This document shows positions 10,493-20,576 of a stretch of DNA of 64,000 nucleotides, piece by piece (position 1 is the first letter of the stretch; each line of letters opens with the position of its first letter). Origin of the DNA: Campylobacteraceae bacterium (GTDB lineage Bacteria; Campylobacterota; Campylobacteria; Campylobacterales; Sulfurovaceae); assembly GCA_027014605.1 (NCBI GenBank), contig JALWDJ010000082.1:1-64000 (forward strand). The letters run 5' to 3'. The notes under the pieces are model-generated. The model worked only from the letters and a program-made list of their open reading frames with translations. It was not told the origin of the DNA and searched no databases. The position numbers and the translations under genes are program-made.

Positions 10493-11167
10493 ATGAGAGA
10501 GAGATTAAGAGAAAATTTAGATAGAGTTATTTGGAATATTGAACAGGCAAGAATTCAAGTTAGTGAACACCATATTGTAAAACTAGTTGCAGTTGGAAAA
10601 TATAGTGATGAAGAGAGTATAAGATTACTATATGAATTAGGACAAAGAGCATTTGCAGAAAATCAAGTTCAGCAGTTAGCCAATAGAGTTGAGAGTTTAA
10701 AATCTCTTCCAATAGAGTGGCATATGATAGGTACTCTTCAGACAAATAAGATAAATAGGCTAATTGAATTAAAACCATATCTACTACAATCATTAAGTTC
10801 TTTAAAATTGGCAGAAGCATTAAATAGTAGATTAGAAAAAAAAGAGACAACTATGAATGCTCTACTTCAAATAAATTCTGCTAATGAAAACAGTAAATCA
10901 GGTGTTAAGGTAGATGAGGCAGTTGATATATATCAAGAGATAAAAGAGAGATATCCTCATATAAAACTAAAGGGTGTAATGAGTATTGGAGCTTTAAGTA
11001 GCAGTAAAAAAATAGTTCAAAAGAGTTTTGAGACTACTTACAATATATATGAGAAATTAAAAAGAGATGGGGCAGAGATATGTTCTATGGGTATGAGTGG
11101 GGACTATGAATTGGCTATTAAGTGTGGTTCAAATTTAGTTCGTATTGGTTCAAAAATATTTAAATGA
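10493..11167 (+). CDS. YggS-family pyridoxal phosphate homeostasis protein
   Basis: A 224-residue single-domain PLP-barrel protein (PLPHP/YggS). The PLP lysine lies in KLVAVGKYSDEE near residue 36. The conserved motifs IEWHMIGTLQTNK and SMGMSGDYELAIKCGSNLVRIGS are clear. It binds PLP without a known catalytic reaction and buffers vitamin B6 and amino acid metabolism. It lies between rseP and the FIST kinase gene with short gaps (3 and 9 nt), consistent with one operon. Confidence 0.94.
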   Translation: MRERLRENLDRVIWNIEQARIQVSEHHIVKLVAVGKYSDEESIRLLYELGQRAFAENQVQQLANRVESLKSLPIEWHMIGTLQTNKINRLIELKPYLLQSLSSLKLAEALNSRLEKKETTMNALLQINSANENSKSGVKVDEAVDIYQEIKERYPHIKLKGVMSIGALSSSKKIVQKSFETTYNIYEKLKRDGAEICSMGMSGDYELAIKCGSNLVRIGSKIFK

Positions 11168-11176
11168 GGTATATAG

Positions 11177-13294
11177 ATGAGACAGTTAGTACACTACTAT
11201 AGTGACTTTGATACATTTAAAGAGTGGTATCAAGAACATAATATTAAAAATTCAGAAAAATTAATAATTGAGATTAACTATCCAAGTGATGATATTAAAT
11301 ATATACAGAATATTTTAGATAGACTAAATACAATATTTCCTGATGCAACAATAGTTGGTATGCAGAGTTTTGCAAGTTTTATAAAACATCAGATTTCAGA
11401 TTTAAATAGACAACCTATTATTTCTATAATAGAGTTAGAGACTAGTTCTGTATCATCTTTAGTTTTAGATTTGAGTAAAAACTATATTCAACAAGATTGT
11501 AATGAGTATAAAATAGATAAAAATCATATACAGAAATTTTTACAATCAGATACAGAGGCAATTGAAATTTTATCTAGTTTTAATAATTGTCAAACCTCAT
11601 CATTTATAAACTCTTTAGGTAAAGATTTCAGTCATCTTAAGATTTTTGGTGGTGGTGCTACAAGTAAATCACCAAATAGCAATAAATCATTTATATTTCA
11701 TAAAAATAAAATATATACAAATGCTATCATATTAATTTTTTTACATGGAGAGAATTTAACAGTTGAGTTATATCAAGCATTTGATTGGAAACCAATAAGT
11801 AAAAAAAAGAGAATTACTAAAGCTAAAAATTCAACAATACTTAGTATGGCAAATAATCCTGCATTAGATATATATAGAAAATATTTCCCAAATATAGAGG
11901 AGAATAGGTCTGTATTTTTACAAGTTCCACTATTTATTACAAAAGAGAATATCTCATATACGGTTCATATATTAGATACTAATTTAGAAGAGCAGAGTAT
12001 CACAACAGCTCAGAAATTAAATCAAAATGATATTGTTCAACTCTCTATTGGAAACTATAATGCGATGATGAATAGAATACAAGAGATATATAACTTTTTA
12101 TCATCTACTCCAGCAGAAGCATTATGGATTGGAGCTAATGTATCTTATGAGTATGGTTTTAGAATACCAATTAAACACTATATATCAAATATTAAAGATA
12201 ATAATCATATATTTGGATATATGACAGCACAAGAGTATTTTAATGAGGAAAATCATCCAAATACATATCATAATCATACATTTATTATGGCAGTACTTAG
12301 TGAATCCAATAGTAGTCATATAGATTTAGTAGAGTATAAAGAGACAAATATTACACCTTTTGAGATTGCAAATAAAAATCTCTACTCAATTATGCACAAA
12401 ACAGCAAATGAGCTTAACCGTTTAACTGAAAATTTAGAGATTAGAGTAGAGCAGAGAACAAAAGAATTAAAGACATTAAATGATGAATTACAAATTAGAA
12501 TTGATGATGCTGTAAGAGAGGTAAAGAGACAGACAGCAATTATGAACCAACAATCAAGACTTGCATCTATGGGAGAGATACTTGAAAATATTGCTCATCA
12601 GTGGAGACAACCATTAAATTCTGTATCTTGGATATTAAATGATATAAAGATAAAAACAGAACTTGGTATGCAAGATAGTATTAATATAGAAGAGGTAACA
12701 GATAAGATAAATAACTCTATACAGTTTCTCTCCAATACAGTTGATGATTTTAGAAGATTTGTAGATAAATCTGATATGCCTCAAACATTTAATCTTAAAA
12801 AAACTATAGAGTCAACTATAAAACTGATTGGAGATACCTTTAAGAGATTAAATATTAAAGTAGAGCTTGATTGTGAACCTGATATTAAATATAAAGGGTA
12901 TGAAAATGATATAAAACATACCATTATGAACCTTCTTAATAATGCAAGAGATGCTTTTGAGGAGAATAATATTACAAATGGTAAGATAACTATTAGAGTC
13001 TATCATGAAAAAGATGAACTTATTATTACAGTACAAGATAATGCAGGAGGTATTCCTAAAAAAATTTTGAAAAATATCTTTGATCCATATTTTACTACTA
13101 AACATAAAACAAAAGGTACAGGTTTAGGGCTATATATGAGTAAAAATATGATAGAGAGGGTTCATGGTTCTATTGAGGTATTTAGTATATTAAATGAAAA
13201 GACAACATTTGTTATTAGATTACCAGATGAGGGTGCTGTACCATCATCTAAAAAGGGGATAAAATATGAAGAACAATTAGAAGAGGAGGATTAA
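11177..13294 (+). CDS. FIST-domain sensor histidine kinase
   Basis: A 705-residue cytoplasmic kinase with no clear transmembrane helix. Residues 1-380 resemble FIST N and C sensory domains, thought to bind small ligands. A coiled coil follows (about 400-455), then HisKA with the phospho-acceptor His474 in [12 protein letters not shown]. The HATPase domain has an N box [13 protein letters not shown]1 VQDNAGGIP and G2 [10 protein letters not shown]. No receiver domain or response-regulator gene is adjacent, so the partner is elsewhere. The last codons contain AGAGGAGGA, the ribosome-binding site for the next gene. A link to metal sensing is inferred from position only. Confidence 0.88.
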   Translation: MRQLVHYYSDFDTFKEWYQEHNIKNSEKLIIEINYPSDDIKYIQNILDRLNTIFPDATIVGMQSFASFIKHQISDLNRQPIISIIELETSSVSSLVLDLSKNYIQQDCNEYKIDKNHIQKFLQSDTEAIEILSSFNNCQTSSFINSLGKDFSHLKIFGGGATSKSPNSNKSFIFHKNKIYTNAIILIFLHGENLTVELYQAFDWKPISKKKRITKAKNSTILSMANNPALDIYRKYFPNIEENRSVFLQVPLFITKENISYTVHILDTNLEEQSITTAQKLNQNDIVQLSIGNYNAMMNRIQEIYNFLSSTPAEALWIGANVSYEYGFRIPIKHYISNIKDNNHIFGYMTAQEYFNEENHPNTYHNHTFIMAVLSESNSSHIDLVEYKETNITPFEIANKNLYSIMHKTANELNRLTENLEIRVEQRTKELKTLNDELQIRIDDAVREVKRQTAIMNQQSRLASMGEILENIAHQWRQPLNSVSWILNDIKIKTELGMQDSINIEEVTDKINNSIQFLSNTVDDFRRFVDKSDMPQTFNLKKTIESTIKLIGDTFKRLNIKVELDCEPDIKYKGYENDIKHTIMNLLNNARDAFEENNITNGKITIRVYHEKDELIITVQDNAGGIPKKILKNIFDPYFTTKHKTKGTGLGLYMSKNMIERVHGSIEVFSILNEKTTFVIRLPDEGAVPSSKKGIKYEEQLEEED

Positions 13295-13299
13295 ACATT
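13282..13299 (+). promoter_or_regulatory. Shine-Dalgarno and AUU start of the metal-ABC ATPase
   Basis: AGAGGAGGA (13282-13290) lies 6 nt before ATT at 13297, which opens the ATPase reading frame as (M)PIIEIKNLSFAYD. No ATG, GTG or TTG occurs in that frame between the upstream stop (13267) and codon TTG at 13438, which is already beyond Walker A. AUU is therefore the best start. Confidence 0.6.
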
Positions 13300-14034
13300 C
13301 CTATAATTGAGATAAAAAATCTATCTTTCGCTTATGATAAGTATACCATTTTAGAAGATATAAATTTAGAGATAGAGAGTAAAGATTTCCTTGCTATTAT
13401 TGGTCCTAATGGTGGAGGAAAATCCACACTTCTTAAATTGATATTAGGTTTAATTCCAACTCAAAAGGGTATTATCAAAACTTTTGGAGAGATACCAAAA
13501 AAAAATCTATCTAAAATAGGTTATGTTCCACAAGATACAAATATAAATACAAATTTTCCAATTAAAATAATTGAGGTTGTACTTATGGGACATATTGGAA
13601 CTAAGAGACCTATATTTGGATATGCAAAAGAGGAGATTATGTGTGCTATGGGTGCATTAGCACAAGTTGGAATGGAAGAGTTTTCTCAAAAGAAGATAGG
13701 TGAACTATCAGGTGGACAGAGACAAAGAGTAATGATAGCAAGAGCCTTATGTGCTAATCCTAAGATTTTAATATTAGACGAGCCAACTGCTAGTATAGAT
13801 ATTGATGGACAGAAAAAAATATATGAACTTCTAAAAGCTCTAAATAGAGATATTACTATAATTGTAGTTAGTCATGATATATCTATTGTACTAGAGTATG
13901 CAAATAAGATAGTACATATCAACAAAAGACTCACATATCATCAATTAAATCAAAAAGAGAGAGAGAAGTTAAATATGGCAGGACACTTTTGTGAAGTTGA
14001 ACTATTTAATATATTAAAAGGCAATAGTAGATGA
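13297..14034 (+). CDS. zinc/manganese-type ABC transporter ATP-binding protein (AUU start)
   Basis: The ORF track begins this gene at TTG 13438, which would remove Walker A. Read from ATT at 13297 it is 245 residues, the normal ZnuC/MntB-type length, beginning PIIEIKNLSFAYDKYTILED. Walker A is IIGPNGGGKST, signature LSGGQRQRVMIARAL, Walker B ILILDEPTASID, and the switch His is in VVSHDIS. It energises uptake of a divalent metal through the permease that overlaps it by 4 nt. No periplasmic binding protein gene is adjacent. The kinase stop codon lies between the SD and the start, so coupling to the upstream gene is likely. The metal cannot be assigned from sequence alone. Confidence 0.87.
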   Translation: MPIIEIKNLSFAYDKYTILEDINLEIESKDFLAIIGPNGGGKSTLLKLILGLIPTQKGIIKTFGEIPKKNLSKIGYVPQDTNINTNFPIKIIEVVLMGHIGTKRPIFGYAKEEIMCAMGALAQVGMEEFSQKKIGELSGGQRQRVMIARALCANPKILILDEPTASIDIDGQKKIYELLKALNRDITIIVVSHDISIVLEYANKIVHINKRLTYHQLNQKEREKLNMAGHFCEVELFNILKGNSR

Positions 14035-14849
14035 TAGAGGCTCTATCTTATGAGTTTATTCAAAATGCTCTTATCGCAGGTATTTTAGTATCTATTGTTT
14101 CAGGGATAATTGGTTCATTAATTGTTGTAAATAGAATGGTATTTTTAGCAGGGGGCATAGCACATACCTCTTATGGAGGTATTGGACTTGCTATATTTTT
14201 AGGATTTCCATTTTTTTTGGGTGCATCTCTATTTGCTGTTACTTCTGCATTAATTATTGCGTCGATTACACTTAACCATAGAGATAGAGTTGATACATTT
14301 ATTGGCTTAATGTGGGCTGTTGGTATGGCTTTAGGAGTAGTATTTATAGATTTAACTCCTGGATATAAAGGTGATTTAATGAGTTATCTATTTGGTTCAA
14401 TTTTATCTGTAAGTCATAGTGATTTATACTATATGATATTACTATTAATATCTACTATATTAATAGTAACACTAAAATATAGAGAAATCTTAGCTGTATC
14501 TTATGATATTGAGTATGCTAAACTTAGAGGAATTAATGTTAGATTTTACTATACACTAATTTTAGTACTATCAGCACTTAGTGTAGTAGTTGCCATTAAA
14601 ATAGTGGGACTTATTTTAGTAATTGCACTACTTACAATTCCTATCTATATTGCTGAAAAATTATCAAATACTCTATATATGATGATGATACTATCTGGTA
14701 TATTTTCATCTATATTTACTGTTTTAGGACTGATTATATCATATATATATAATATCTCTTCAGGTGCATCTATTATTTTAATATCTGCTATCTGTTTATC
14801 CCTATTTTTAATATATCAGAAGTTAAAGTTTGATTATAAAATTAGATAG
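14031..14849 (+). CDS. metal ABC transporter permease (ABC-3 family)
   Basis: A polytopic 272-residue inner-membrane permease with about 7-8 hydrophobic helices. VVNRMVFLAGGIAHTSYGGIGLAIFLG is the ABC-3 family signature seen in ZnuB/MntC-type zinc or manganese importers. Its start overlaps the ATPase stop (ATGA, 4 nt), indicating a coupled pair. The C-terminal end overlaps the start of folK by 20 nt. Confidence 0.93.
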   Translation: MIEALSYEFIQNALIAGILVSIVSGIIGSLIVVNRMVFLAGGIAHTSYGGIGLAIFLGFPFFLGASLFAVTSALIIASITLNHRDRVDTFIGLMWAVGMALGVVFIDLTPGYKGDLMSYLFGSILSVSHSDLYYMILLLISTILIVTLKYREILAVSYDIEYAKLRGINVRFYYTLILVLSALSVVVAIKIVGLILVIALLTIPIYIAEKLSNTLYMMMILSGIFSSIFTVLGLIISYIYNISSGASIILISAICLSLFLIYQKLKFDYKIR

Positions 14850-15360
14850 AGATAATATTCTATATTTTAGTAGATATTATCCATATATAAAAAAGGTAGA
14901 GTTAAATAAGAGATTAAAATATAAAGCACTACTTGGAATTGGTGGAAATATTGGAAATGTAAGAAGAAGATTTAATCATCTATTTATATTTTTAAAAAAA
15001 TCTCCATATATTGAAATATTTGAGACAGCACCAATTCTTAAAAATCCACCATTTGGATATTTAAATCAGAGATATTTTTATAACTCACTAATTTATGTGA
15101 AAACATGTTTAAAACCTAAAGCACTTTTACGATATATTCTCCATTTAGAAAAAAAATTTAGTAGAAGGCGTTCCTTTCAAGACGCACCTAGAACGCTAGA
15201 TATTGATATAATTTTTTATGAAGATATTATTATGGACTCTAAAGAGTTAATCTTACCTCATCCTTCATGGAGAAATAGAGCATCAGTTTTAACTCCTATG
15301 AGCTATATGAAATCTTCTTACATTAAATATATCTATCTTAAAAAGAAAGGTAAAAAGTGA
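14830..15360 (+). CDS. folK: 2-amino-4-hydroxy-6-hydroxymethyldihydropteridine pyrophosphokinase
   Basis: A 176-residue HPPK that transfers pyrophosphate from ATP to the pterin in folate synthesis. Recognisable blocks are [38 protein letters not shown] and the catalytic [12 protein letters not shown] followed by [16 protein letters not shown]. The first 30 or so residues precede the domain; the TTG start at 14830 overlaps the permease gene, and a later start cannot be ruled out. The stop overlaps the GTG of mnmA by 4 nt. Confidence 0.93.
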   Translation: MIIKLDRDNILYFSRYYPYIKKVELNKRLKYKALLGIGGNIGNVRRRFNHLFIFLKKSPYIEIFETAPILKNPPFGYLNQRYFYNSLIYVKTCLKPKALLRYILHLEKKFSRRRSFQDAPRTLDIDIIFYEDIIMDSKELILPHPSWRNRASVLTPMSYMKSSYIKYIYLKKKGKK

Positions 15361-16376
15361 GTAAAAAAGTTTTAGTAGGTATGAGTGGTGGAGTCGATTC
15401 GACTGTTACTGCTGTTTTACTACAAAAAGAGGGATATGAGGTTGTAGGAGTATATATGAAACTTCATGAAAAAGAGGGGTATCATGAAGAAAATTTCAAA
15501 AAAGTTAAAAGAGTGGCTAACTATTTAGGCATAGATGTATATTTCCATGATTTATCAATAGATTTTAAAAATGAGGTATATGACTATTTTGTCAACACAT
15601 ATAGAGATGGACTTACCCCTAATCCATGCGTAATGTGTAATAGAACTATTAAGTTTGGTAAAATGGTTGAGTTTGCCAACTCTTTAGGGATTGATAGAGT
15701 AGCAACAGGTCACTACCTTAAGTGTGATGGAGAGTTTTTCTATATGGCAGAAGATAAGAGTAAAGACCAGAGCTACTTTGTAGCACAAGTAAAAAAAGAG
15801 ATACTTCCCAAACTCATATTTCCTCTAGGCTCATGGATAAAAGATGATGTTAAAGCATTTGCTTCAAAGATTAAACCTTTAAAGGATTTTGCAACTCAAA
15901 AAGAGAGTAGTGAGATATGTTTTGTAGAGAATGACTATACCAAAATCCTAGAAAAACATGTGAATATAGATAATATTGGAGAAACTATAAACTCTAAAGG
16001 TGAAGTAGTAGGAACTCACAAAGGCTATATGCACTACACCATAGGAAAGAGAAGAGGGTTTAGAGTAGAGGGGGCTCATGAACCACATTTTGTTTTAGCT
16101 ATTAAACCAGAGCGTAATCAGATAGTAGTTGGTAAGAGAGATGAATTGGAGGTAAGAACCTTTAATATTAAAAATATAAATATGTTTGAAAATTTAAAAA
16201 ATTTTAGAGCCTCTGTAAAGGTAAGATATAGAACAAGAGCTATTGAATGTAGTGTTAAGATAGATAACAATATAGGTTTAGTAGAGCTTAATGAACCTGT
16301 TTATGGATTGGCATTTGGACAGATAGCTGTATTTTATGATAATAATAGAGTTCTTGGTTCAGGAGTTATATATTAA
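15357..16376 (+). CDS. mnmA: tRNA-specific 2-thiouridylase MnmA
   Basis: A 339-residue PP-loop enzyme that adds sulfur to U34 of Lys, Glu and Gln tRNAs. The ATP-binding loop is [12 protein letters not shown]. The catalytic cysteines are in [15 protein letters not shown] and in [10 protein letters not shown], which together form the persulfide/disulfide pair. GHYLKCDG and KDQSYFVAQ complete the family set. It starts with GTG overlapping folK. Its product is the s2U half of the modification the MnmC-like oxidoreductase at 884-1993 would finish. Confidence 0.96.
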   Translation: MSKKVLVGMSGGVDSTVTAVLLQKEGYEVVGVYMKLHEKEGYHEENFKKVKRVANYLGIDVYFHDLSIDFKNEVYDYFVNTYRDGLTPNPCVMCNRTIKFGKMVEFANSLGIDRVATGHYLKCDGEFFYMAEDKSKDQSYFVAQVKKEILPKLIFPLGSWIKDDVKAFASKIKPLKDFATQKESSEICFVENDYTKILEKHVNIDNIGETINSKGEVVGTHKGYMHYTIGKRRGFRVEGAHEPHFVLAIKPERNQIVVGKRDELEVRTFNIKNINMFENLKNFRASVKVRYRTRAIECSVKIDNNIGLVELNEPVYGLAFGQIAVFYDNNRVLGSGVIY

Positions 16377-16442
16377 TTAAAATCAAATTTTAACCAAATA
16401 GATTGTAATATATTATAAATCTAATATATACGAGTAATTACT

Positions 16443-16970
16443 ATGCGTTTAATTTACATTATTATTTCAGTTCTATTATTTATAGATGGTTGTACTTCAA
16501 CTCAACATATAAAAAAGGAGAAAATAGTTATCCATACTCCAATTATATCAAACAAAGTAGATATAATTACTCCTAATCCAACTCCTTTTATTGAAGAACA
16601 GATTGTAGAGAATAAAAAAAAGATAATTATTAAAAAAAGGCATAAAAATAGTCAGTTAAAAAAGATAATGAATAATTTAGATTATATTCTATTTTCTAGA
16701 ATAAATTTTGAGGTTCAAGAGGGGGAAGATGACCTATTTTTTACAAAAAATGGTAAAAAAACATTGAGAAAATTTATAGCAGATACAAAAAAGATTAGAT
16801 ATCTATATCCTAATGCAGATGATGAGTATATTAGATTATCGAAAGCTCTAACTAAAGCCTCTATTAAATTATATAAGATAGTAGAGGCTAAAAAGATGGA
16901 GTGGGTAAGACCACAAGTGGAAAATATTATTAATATATGTAATAGCTGTCATGATATATATGGATTTTAA
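16443..16970 (+). CDS. lipoprotein with C-terminal c-type haem motif
   Basis: A 175-residue predicted lipoprotein. The N-terminal hydrophobic stretch ends in a lipobox-like LFIDGC. A Pro/Lys/Ile-rich linker of about 50 residues leads to a helical domain. The last residues contain CNSCH, a CXXCH haem-attachment site, placed at the very C-terminus as in four-helix cytochromes c'. I infer a membrane-tethered monohaem cytochrome facing the periplasm. Electron partner and ligand are unknown; gas binding, as in cytochromes c', is possible. It stands between mnmA and the fumarase genes with gaps on both sides. Confidence 0.7.
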   Translation: MRLIYIIISVLLFIDGCTSTQHIKKEKIVIHTPIISNKVDIITPNPTPFIEEQIVENKKKIIIKKRHKNSQLKKIMNNLDYILFSRINFEVQEGEDDLFFTKNGKKTLRKFIADTKKIRYLYPNADDEYIRLSKALTKASIKLYKIVEAKKMEWVRPQVENIINICNSCHDIYGF

Positions 16971-17081
16971 GGATTACAATACTTCACATAGGTAGATATA
17001 TCTTGTATAATATTAATATATATCTATAATCTTAATAAAGGTAGATGTAGAATATTCTAAACTATATAAATAGGAGTCTTT

Positions 17082-17933
17082 ATGAGAGAGATAGAATTTG
17101 ATGTTATAGTCAAAGCTGTTAGAGATATTATAGTACATTGTGGAACAGATTTACCACAAGATACTTATGATGCATTAAAAGAGGCAATGGAAAATGAGAA
17201 ATCTCCAGTTAGTAAAGAGGTAATTAGACAAATTTTAGAAAATGCCAATATTGCTAAAAATGAGAAGAGACCACTATGTCAAGATACGGGTTTAGCTGTA
17301 TTTTTTGTAAAAGTTGGAGATGAGGTTAAAATTAAAGGTGGTCTCTTAAAAGATGCTATAAATAAGGGGACGGAGCAGGGTTATAGAGATGCCTATCTTA
17401 GAGCCTCTACTTGTGAGCCATTTAGCAGAGCAAATCTAAAAGATACAGTTGGATATAATCTACCAGCAATTATTCATTTTGATATTGTAGAGGGTGATAA
17501 GATAGATATAGAGTATGCTGCAAAGGGTGGAGGAAGCGAAAATGTTAGCCGTGCTAAAGTATTTCCACCTGCCGCAGGAAAAGATGGAATTGTAGAGTAT
17601 GTAAAAGAGGTTATCTCTGATGCAGGAGGAAATCCTTGTCCTCCAATTACTGTAGGTGTTGGAATTGGTGGAACATTTGAAAAAGCAGTAATTAGCTCTA
17701 AACATGCACTATTTAGAGATATTGGAACTAGAAATCCAGACCAAGAACTAGATGAGTTAGAGCAGAGAATATTAACAGAGATTAATAAGCTTGGAATTGG
17801 TGCTATGGGAATGGGTGGAACTAAAACAGCATTAGCTGTTCATATTGAAGCTAATCCTTGTCATATTGCATCACTTCCAGTATCTGTTAATGTTCAATGT
17901 CACTCATCAAGACACACACATATTACTATATAA
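17082..17933 (+). CDS. class I fumarate hydratase, alpha subunit
   Basis: A 283-residue N-terminal-type subunit of the two-subunit, 4Fe-4S class I fumarase/tartrate dehydratase family. Cysteines in RPLCQDTG, STCEPFSR and NPCPPITVGVGIGG are in the positions that bind the cluster. It interconverts fumarate and malate in the TCA or reductive TCA cycle. The beta subunit begins 9 nt downstream with its own SD (AAGGAG). Tartrate dehydratase is the main alternative, but fumarase is the usual role in this lineage. A TATAAT lies in the 16971-17081 gap. Confidence 0.92.
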   Translation: MREIEFDVIVKAVRDIIVHCGTDLPQDTYDALKEAMENEKSPVSKEVIRQILENANIAKNEKRPLCQDTGLAVFFVKVGDEVKIKGGLLKDAINKGTEQGYRDAYLRASTCEPFSRANLKDTVGYNLPAIIHFDIVEGDKIDIEYAAKGGGSENVSRAKVFPPAAGKDGIVEYVKEVISDAGGNPCPPITVGVGIGGTFEKAVISSKHALFRDIGTRNPDQELDELEQRILTEINKLGIGAMGMGGTKTALAVHIEANPCHIASLPVSVNVQCHSSRHTHITI

Positions 17934-17942
17934 GGAGATAAA

Positions 17943-18500
17943 ATGGCACAATATACTCTAACAACACCACTAACTAGTGAAGATACAAAAAAATTAAAAG
18001 CAGGTGATACTGTTCTACTCAATGGAACTTTATATACAGCAAGAGATGCTGCACATAAGAGATTAGTTGAACTTATAGAAAAGGGTGAAGAGTTACCTTT
18101 TGATATAAAGGGTTCAGTCATATATTTTGTAGGACCAACTCCTCCAAAACCAGGTGACCCAATAGGTAGTGCAGGACCTACTACTAGTTATAGAATGGAT
18201 AGTTACTCCCCAACAATGTTAAAACATGGTTCAAAAGGTATGATAGGAAAAGGGAAGAGAAGCCAAGAGGTAAAAGATGCTTGTGTTAAGTATGATGGTA
18301 TCTATTTTGGAGCAACAGGGGGAGCGGGAGCTTTACTTGGAAAAAAGATAACCTCATCTGAAGTTATAGCATATCCAGAGTTAGGTCCAGAGGCTGTTAG
18401 AAAGATAACCGTTAAGGATTTCCCTGTAACTGTAATTAATGATACCTATGGAAATGACCTATATGAGCAGGGTAGAGCAATGTATGAAGTAAAAGATTAA
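17943..18500 (+). CDS. class I fumarate hydratase, beta subunit
   Basis: A 185-residue C-terminal-type subunit that completes the fumarase with the gene before it. The motifs GPTTSYRMDSYSP, MIGKG and the glycine-rich FGATGGAGALLGKKI are family hallmarks. It carries no iron-sulfur ligands, as expected. The stop is followed by a short gap with a GATAGAAT -10-like element before the cation efflux gene. Confidence 0.93.
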   Translation: MAQYTLTTPLTSEDTKKLKAGDTVLLNGTLYTARDAAHKRLVELIEKGEELPFDIKGSVIYFVGPTPPKPGDPIGSAGPTTSYRMDSYSPTMLKHGSKGMIGKGKRSQEVKDACVKYDGIYFGATGGAGALLGKKITSSEVIAYPELGPEAVRKITVKDFPVTVINDTYGNDLYEQGRAMYEVKD

Positions 18501-18549
18501 TAATAGACTTTTTTAGATAGAATTTCATCTATTTAAAAAAGGAATTATT

Positions 18550-19440
18550 ATGTCTATTCAAAAAAAGGCAACTATTATAGCTACTATGGTAGCTACAACT
18601 CTAACTATAGTAAAATTCTCTATAGGTGTAGCCTCAGGTTCAATTGCTCTTTTAGCCTCAGCAATTGATTCTCTATTAGATACTGTTATATCTATATTTA
18701 ATTTTTTTGCTATTAAAAAATCTGAAGAAGAAGCTAATGAAAAATTTCAGTATGGAAAAGGTAAAGTTCAAGCAATTGCAGGGGTAATTGAGGGGACAAT
18801 AATTACTATCTCGGGACTCTATATTATATATGAAGCTATCTCTAAAGCTATATATGGAAAAGAGACAGAGCTTTTAAACTCTGCTATTTTAGTAATGGTT
18901 ATATCTATAGTGGTTACATTTTTTCTTGTTAGATATCTTTTAAATGTAGCTAAAAAGACAGATAATATAGTAATTAAATCTGATGCTCTTCACTATAAAA
19001 CAGACCTTTTAAGTAATGGTGTTATCTTACTATCTTTGATAATTGTCTATTTTACAGGATGGAATATTGTTGATGCTATATTTGGACTTGGAATTGGAGT
19101 ATATATTATATATTCAGCTTATGAGATTATAGAAGAGGGGATATATATTTTACTTGACCACTCTTTAGACAGAGATGTAATAGCTCAAATAGAGAAAATT
19201 ATCGAAAATCAACCTAAAGTAAATAGTTACCACTGGTTAAAAACTAGAACAGATGGAACAAATAATTTTGTAGAGTTTCATTTAGTATTAGAACCAGATA
19301 TGAAACTCTTAACAGCACATAGGATTTCAGATGAGATAGAGGATAAGATAAAAAAGATAGATAGTAAGAAAAAGTGGATAATTACACCACACTATGACCC
19401 TTATGATGATGAGGATATAAATAATGGTGTTTTACAATGA
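18550..19440 (+). CDS. cation diffusion facilitator (FieF/ZitB-type efflux protein)
   Basis: A 296-residue CDF antiporter of the inner membrane with six predicted helices and a cytoplasmic C-terminal domain. Metal-site residues are visible in SAIDSLLDTV (helix II) and SDALHYKTDLLSN (helix V). The C-terminal region WLKTRTDGTNNFVEFHLVL and LLTAHRISDEIEDK is the dimerising metallochaperone-like fold. It exports Fe(II), Zn(II) or a related ion against protons. It overlaps hemD by 4 nt, so the two are co-translated, perhaps for convenience rather than function. Confidence 0.93.
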   Translation: MSIQKKATIIATMVATTLTIVKFSIGVASGSIALLASAIDSLLDTVISIFNFFAIKKSEEEANEKFQYGKGKVQAIAGVIEGTIITISGLYIIYEAISKAIYGKETELLNSAILVMVISIVVTFFLVRYLLNVAKKTDNIVIKSDALHYKTDLLSNGVILLSLIIVYFTGWNIVDAIFGLGIGVYIIYSAYEIIEEGIYILLDHSLDRDVIAQIEKIIENQPKVNSYHWLKTRTDGTNNFVEFHLVLEPDMKLLTAHRISDEIEDKIKKIDSKKKWIITPHYDPYDDEDINNGVLQ

Positions 19441-20066
19441 TGATATATCTACTTTCACCTTTAAAAAGAGATAAAACTATATCTCTTCCTATGATTAGAT
19501 TTGAGACAACTGCTACTAAGATAGATTTTTTAGATATTGATACTCTAATGTTTACATCAAAACAGGCAGTAATAACTGCTAATAATATAGATAAAAGTTG
19601 GAAAAACTATTCATCTATTGCTATAGGTGGAGCTACAAAGGCTAAAATAGAGGAACTTGGAGGAGAAGTAATATTTTATCCTAAAAAATTTTATGGAAAG
19701 GAGTTAGCCTCTAATATAAAAGAGTTTTTTAGCCATAGAAAAATTTTATATCTTAGACCCCAAAAAGTATCTTTTGATAGTAGAGCTTTTTTAGAAAAAG
19801 ATGGGATTAATCTAAAAGAACAGATTATATATAAAACTCTATGTAAAAAATATCTTTCAAAAGATAAACCTATAAAGGGTGCAACTATTATATTTACTTC
19901 ACCATCAACAATTAACTGTTTTTTTAAAAATTTTAGTTGGGATAGTAGCTATACAGCTATTTTAATAGGAGAAGCAACAAAGACTCATCTTCCTAAATAT
20001 TGCAAATATAAAGTTGCTGATAAACCTCTAATAGACTCATGTATAAAAAAAGCCCTTGAGGTTTAA
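19437..20066 (+). CDS. hemD: uroporphyrinogen-III synthase
   Basis: A 209-residue protein with the weakly conserved HemD pattern: DTLMFTSKQAVITA, AIGGATKAKIEELGG, KILYLRPQKVS, IIFTSPSTINCFF and ILIGEATKTHL. The enzyme closes hydroxymethylbilane to uroporphyrinogen III, the branch point for haem and cobalamin, both of which have genes here (hemA and cbi). Low sequence identity is normal for this family, but the motif order is clear. Confidence 0.87.
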   Translation: MMIYLLSPLKRDKTISLPMIRFETTATKIDFLDIDTLMFTSKQAVITANNIDKSWKNYSSIAIGGATKAKIEELGGEVIFYPKKFYGKELASNIKEFFSHRKILYLRPQKVSFDSRAFLEKDGINLKEQIIYKTLCKKYLSKDKPIKGATIIFTSPSTINCFFKNFSWDSSYTAILIGEATKTHLPKYCKYKVADKPLIDSCIKKALEV

Positions 20067-20074
20067 TAATATTA

Positions 20075-20524
20075 CTATTTAAACATTTTTCCTATCATAT
20101 CCATAGCACCATCAACACCACCAACTTTTTCTAACATATCATTGACAAATGAGTTCTCTCCACTAGTTACTTTATCCACTAAATTAGGAATTGCATCAGC
20201 TAAAGCTTTTTTTGCACTATCTAAATTTATACCTAAACTTGATGCAAATTCAGATATTTTATCCTCACCTAAAAGGTCAGTAATTCCTTCTGTTGAGATT
20301 GGCTTATTTTCCCCATTACCTATCCAAGAGCTAATTGTCTCACTAAAGTTTCCATCTGATATTTTAGATAAAATTGAGCTTAAATCAATACTCTCTCCAT
20401 CTTTCCCATTAAAAATATTACTTAAAGCATTTGTAATTGAGTTACTATCAAGATTTGTAGTATTTTCATCACTATTACCCTTAATAATATCAGCACCCAT
20501 ATTAAATATCTCTGTTAAATCCAT
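20075..20524 (-). CDS. YidB/DUF937-like protein
   Basis: A 149-residue acidic, low-complexity protein without signal peptide. The C-terminal half, EGITDLLGEDKISEFASSLG then AKKALADAIPNLVDKVT, follows the YidB-type pattern (ALG..., LA...LP...VDK.T). The N-terminal half is rich in Asn, Ser and Asp. Function in this family is not established. It is convergent with hemD (8-nt gap) and downstream of the PAS gene. Confidence 0.65.
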   Translation of the reverse strand: MDLTEIFNMGADIIKGNSDENTTNLDSNSITNALSNIFNGKDGESIDLSSILSKISDGNFSETISSWIGNGENKPISTEGITDLLGEDKISEFASSLGINLDSAKKALADAIPNLVDKVTSGENSFVNDMLEKVGGVDGAMDMIGKMFK

Positions 20525-20576
20525 CTATAATCCTTTTTTTTATATAAAAAGTAAGTATATCTGAAAAATATTTAAT

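Noticed and set aside
20142-20564. Plus-strand ORF of 140 aa opposite the YidB-like gene
   Set aside because: The minus-strand frame has the YidB-like pattern and a normal ATG; this is its shadow.
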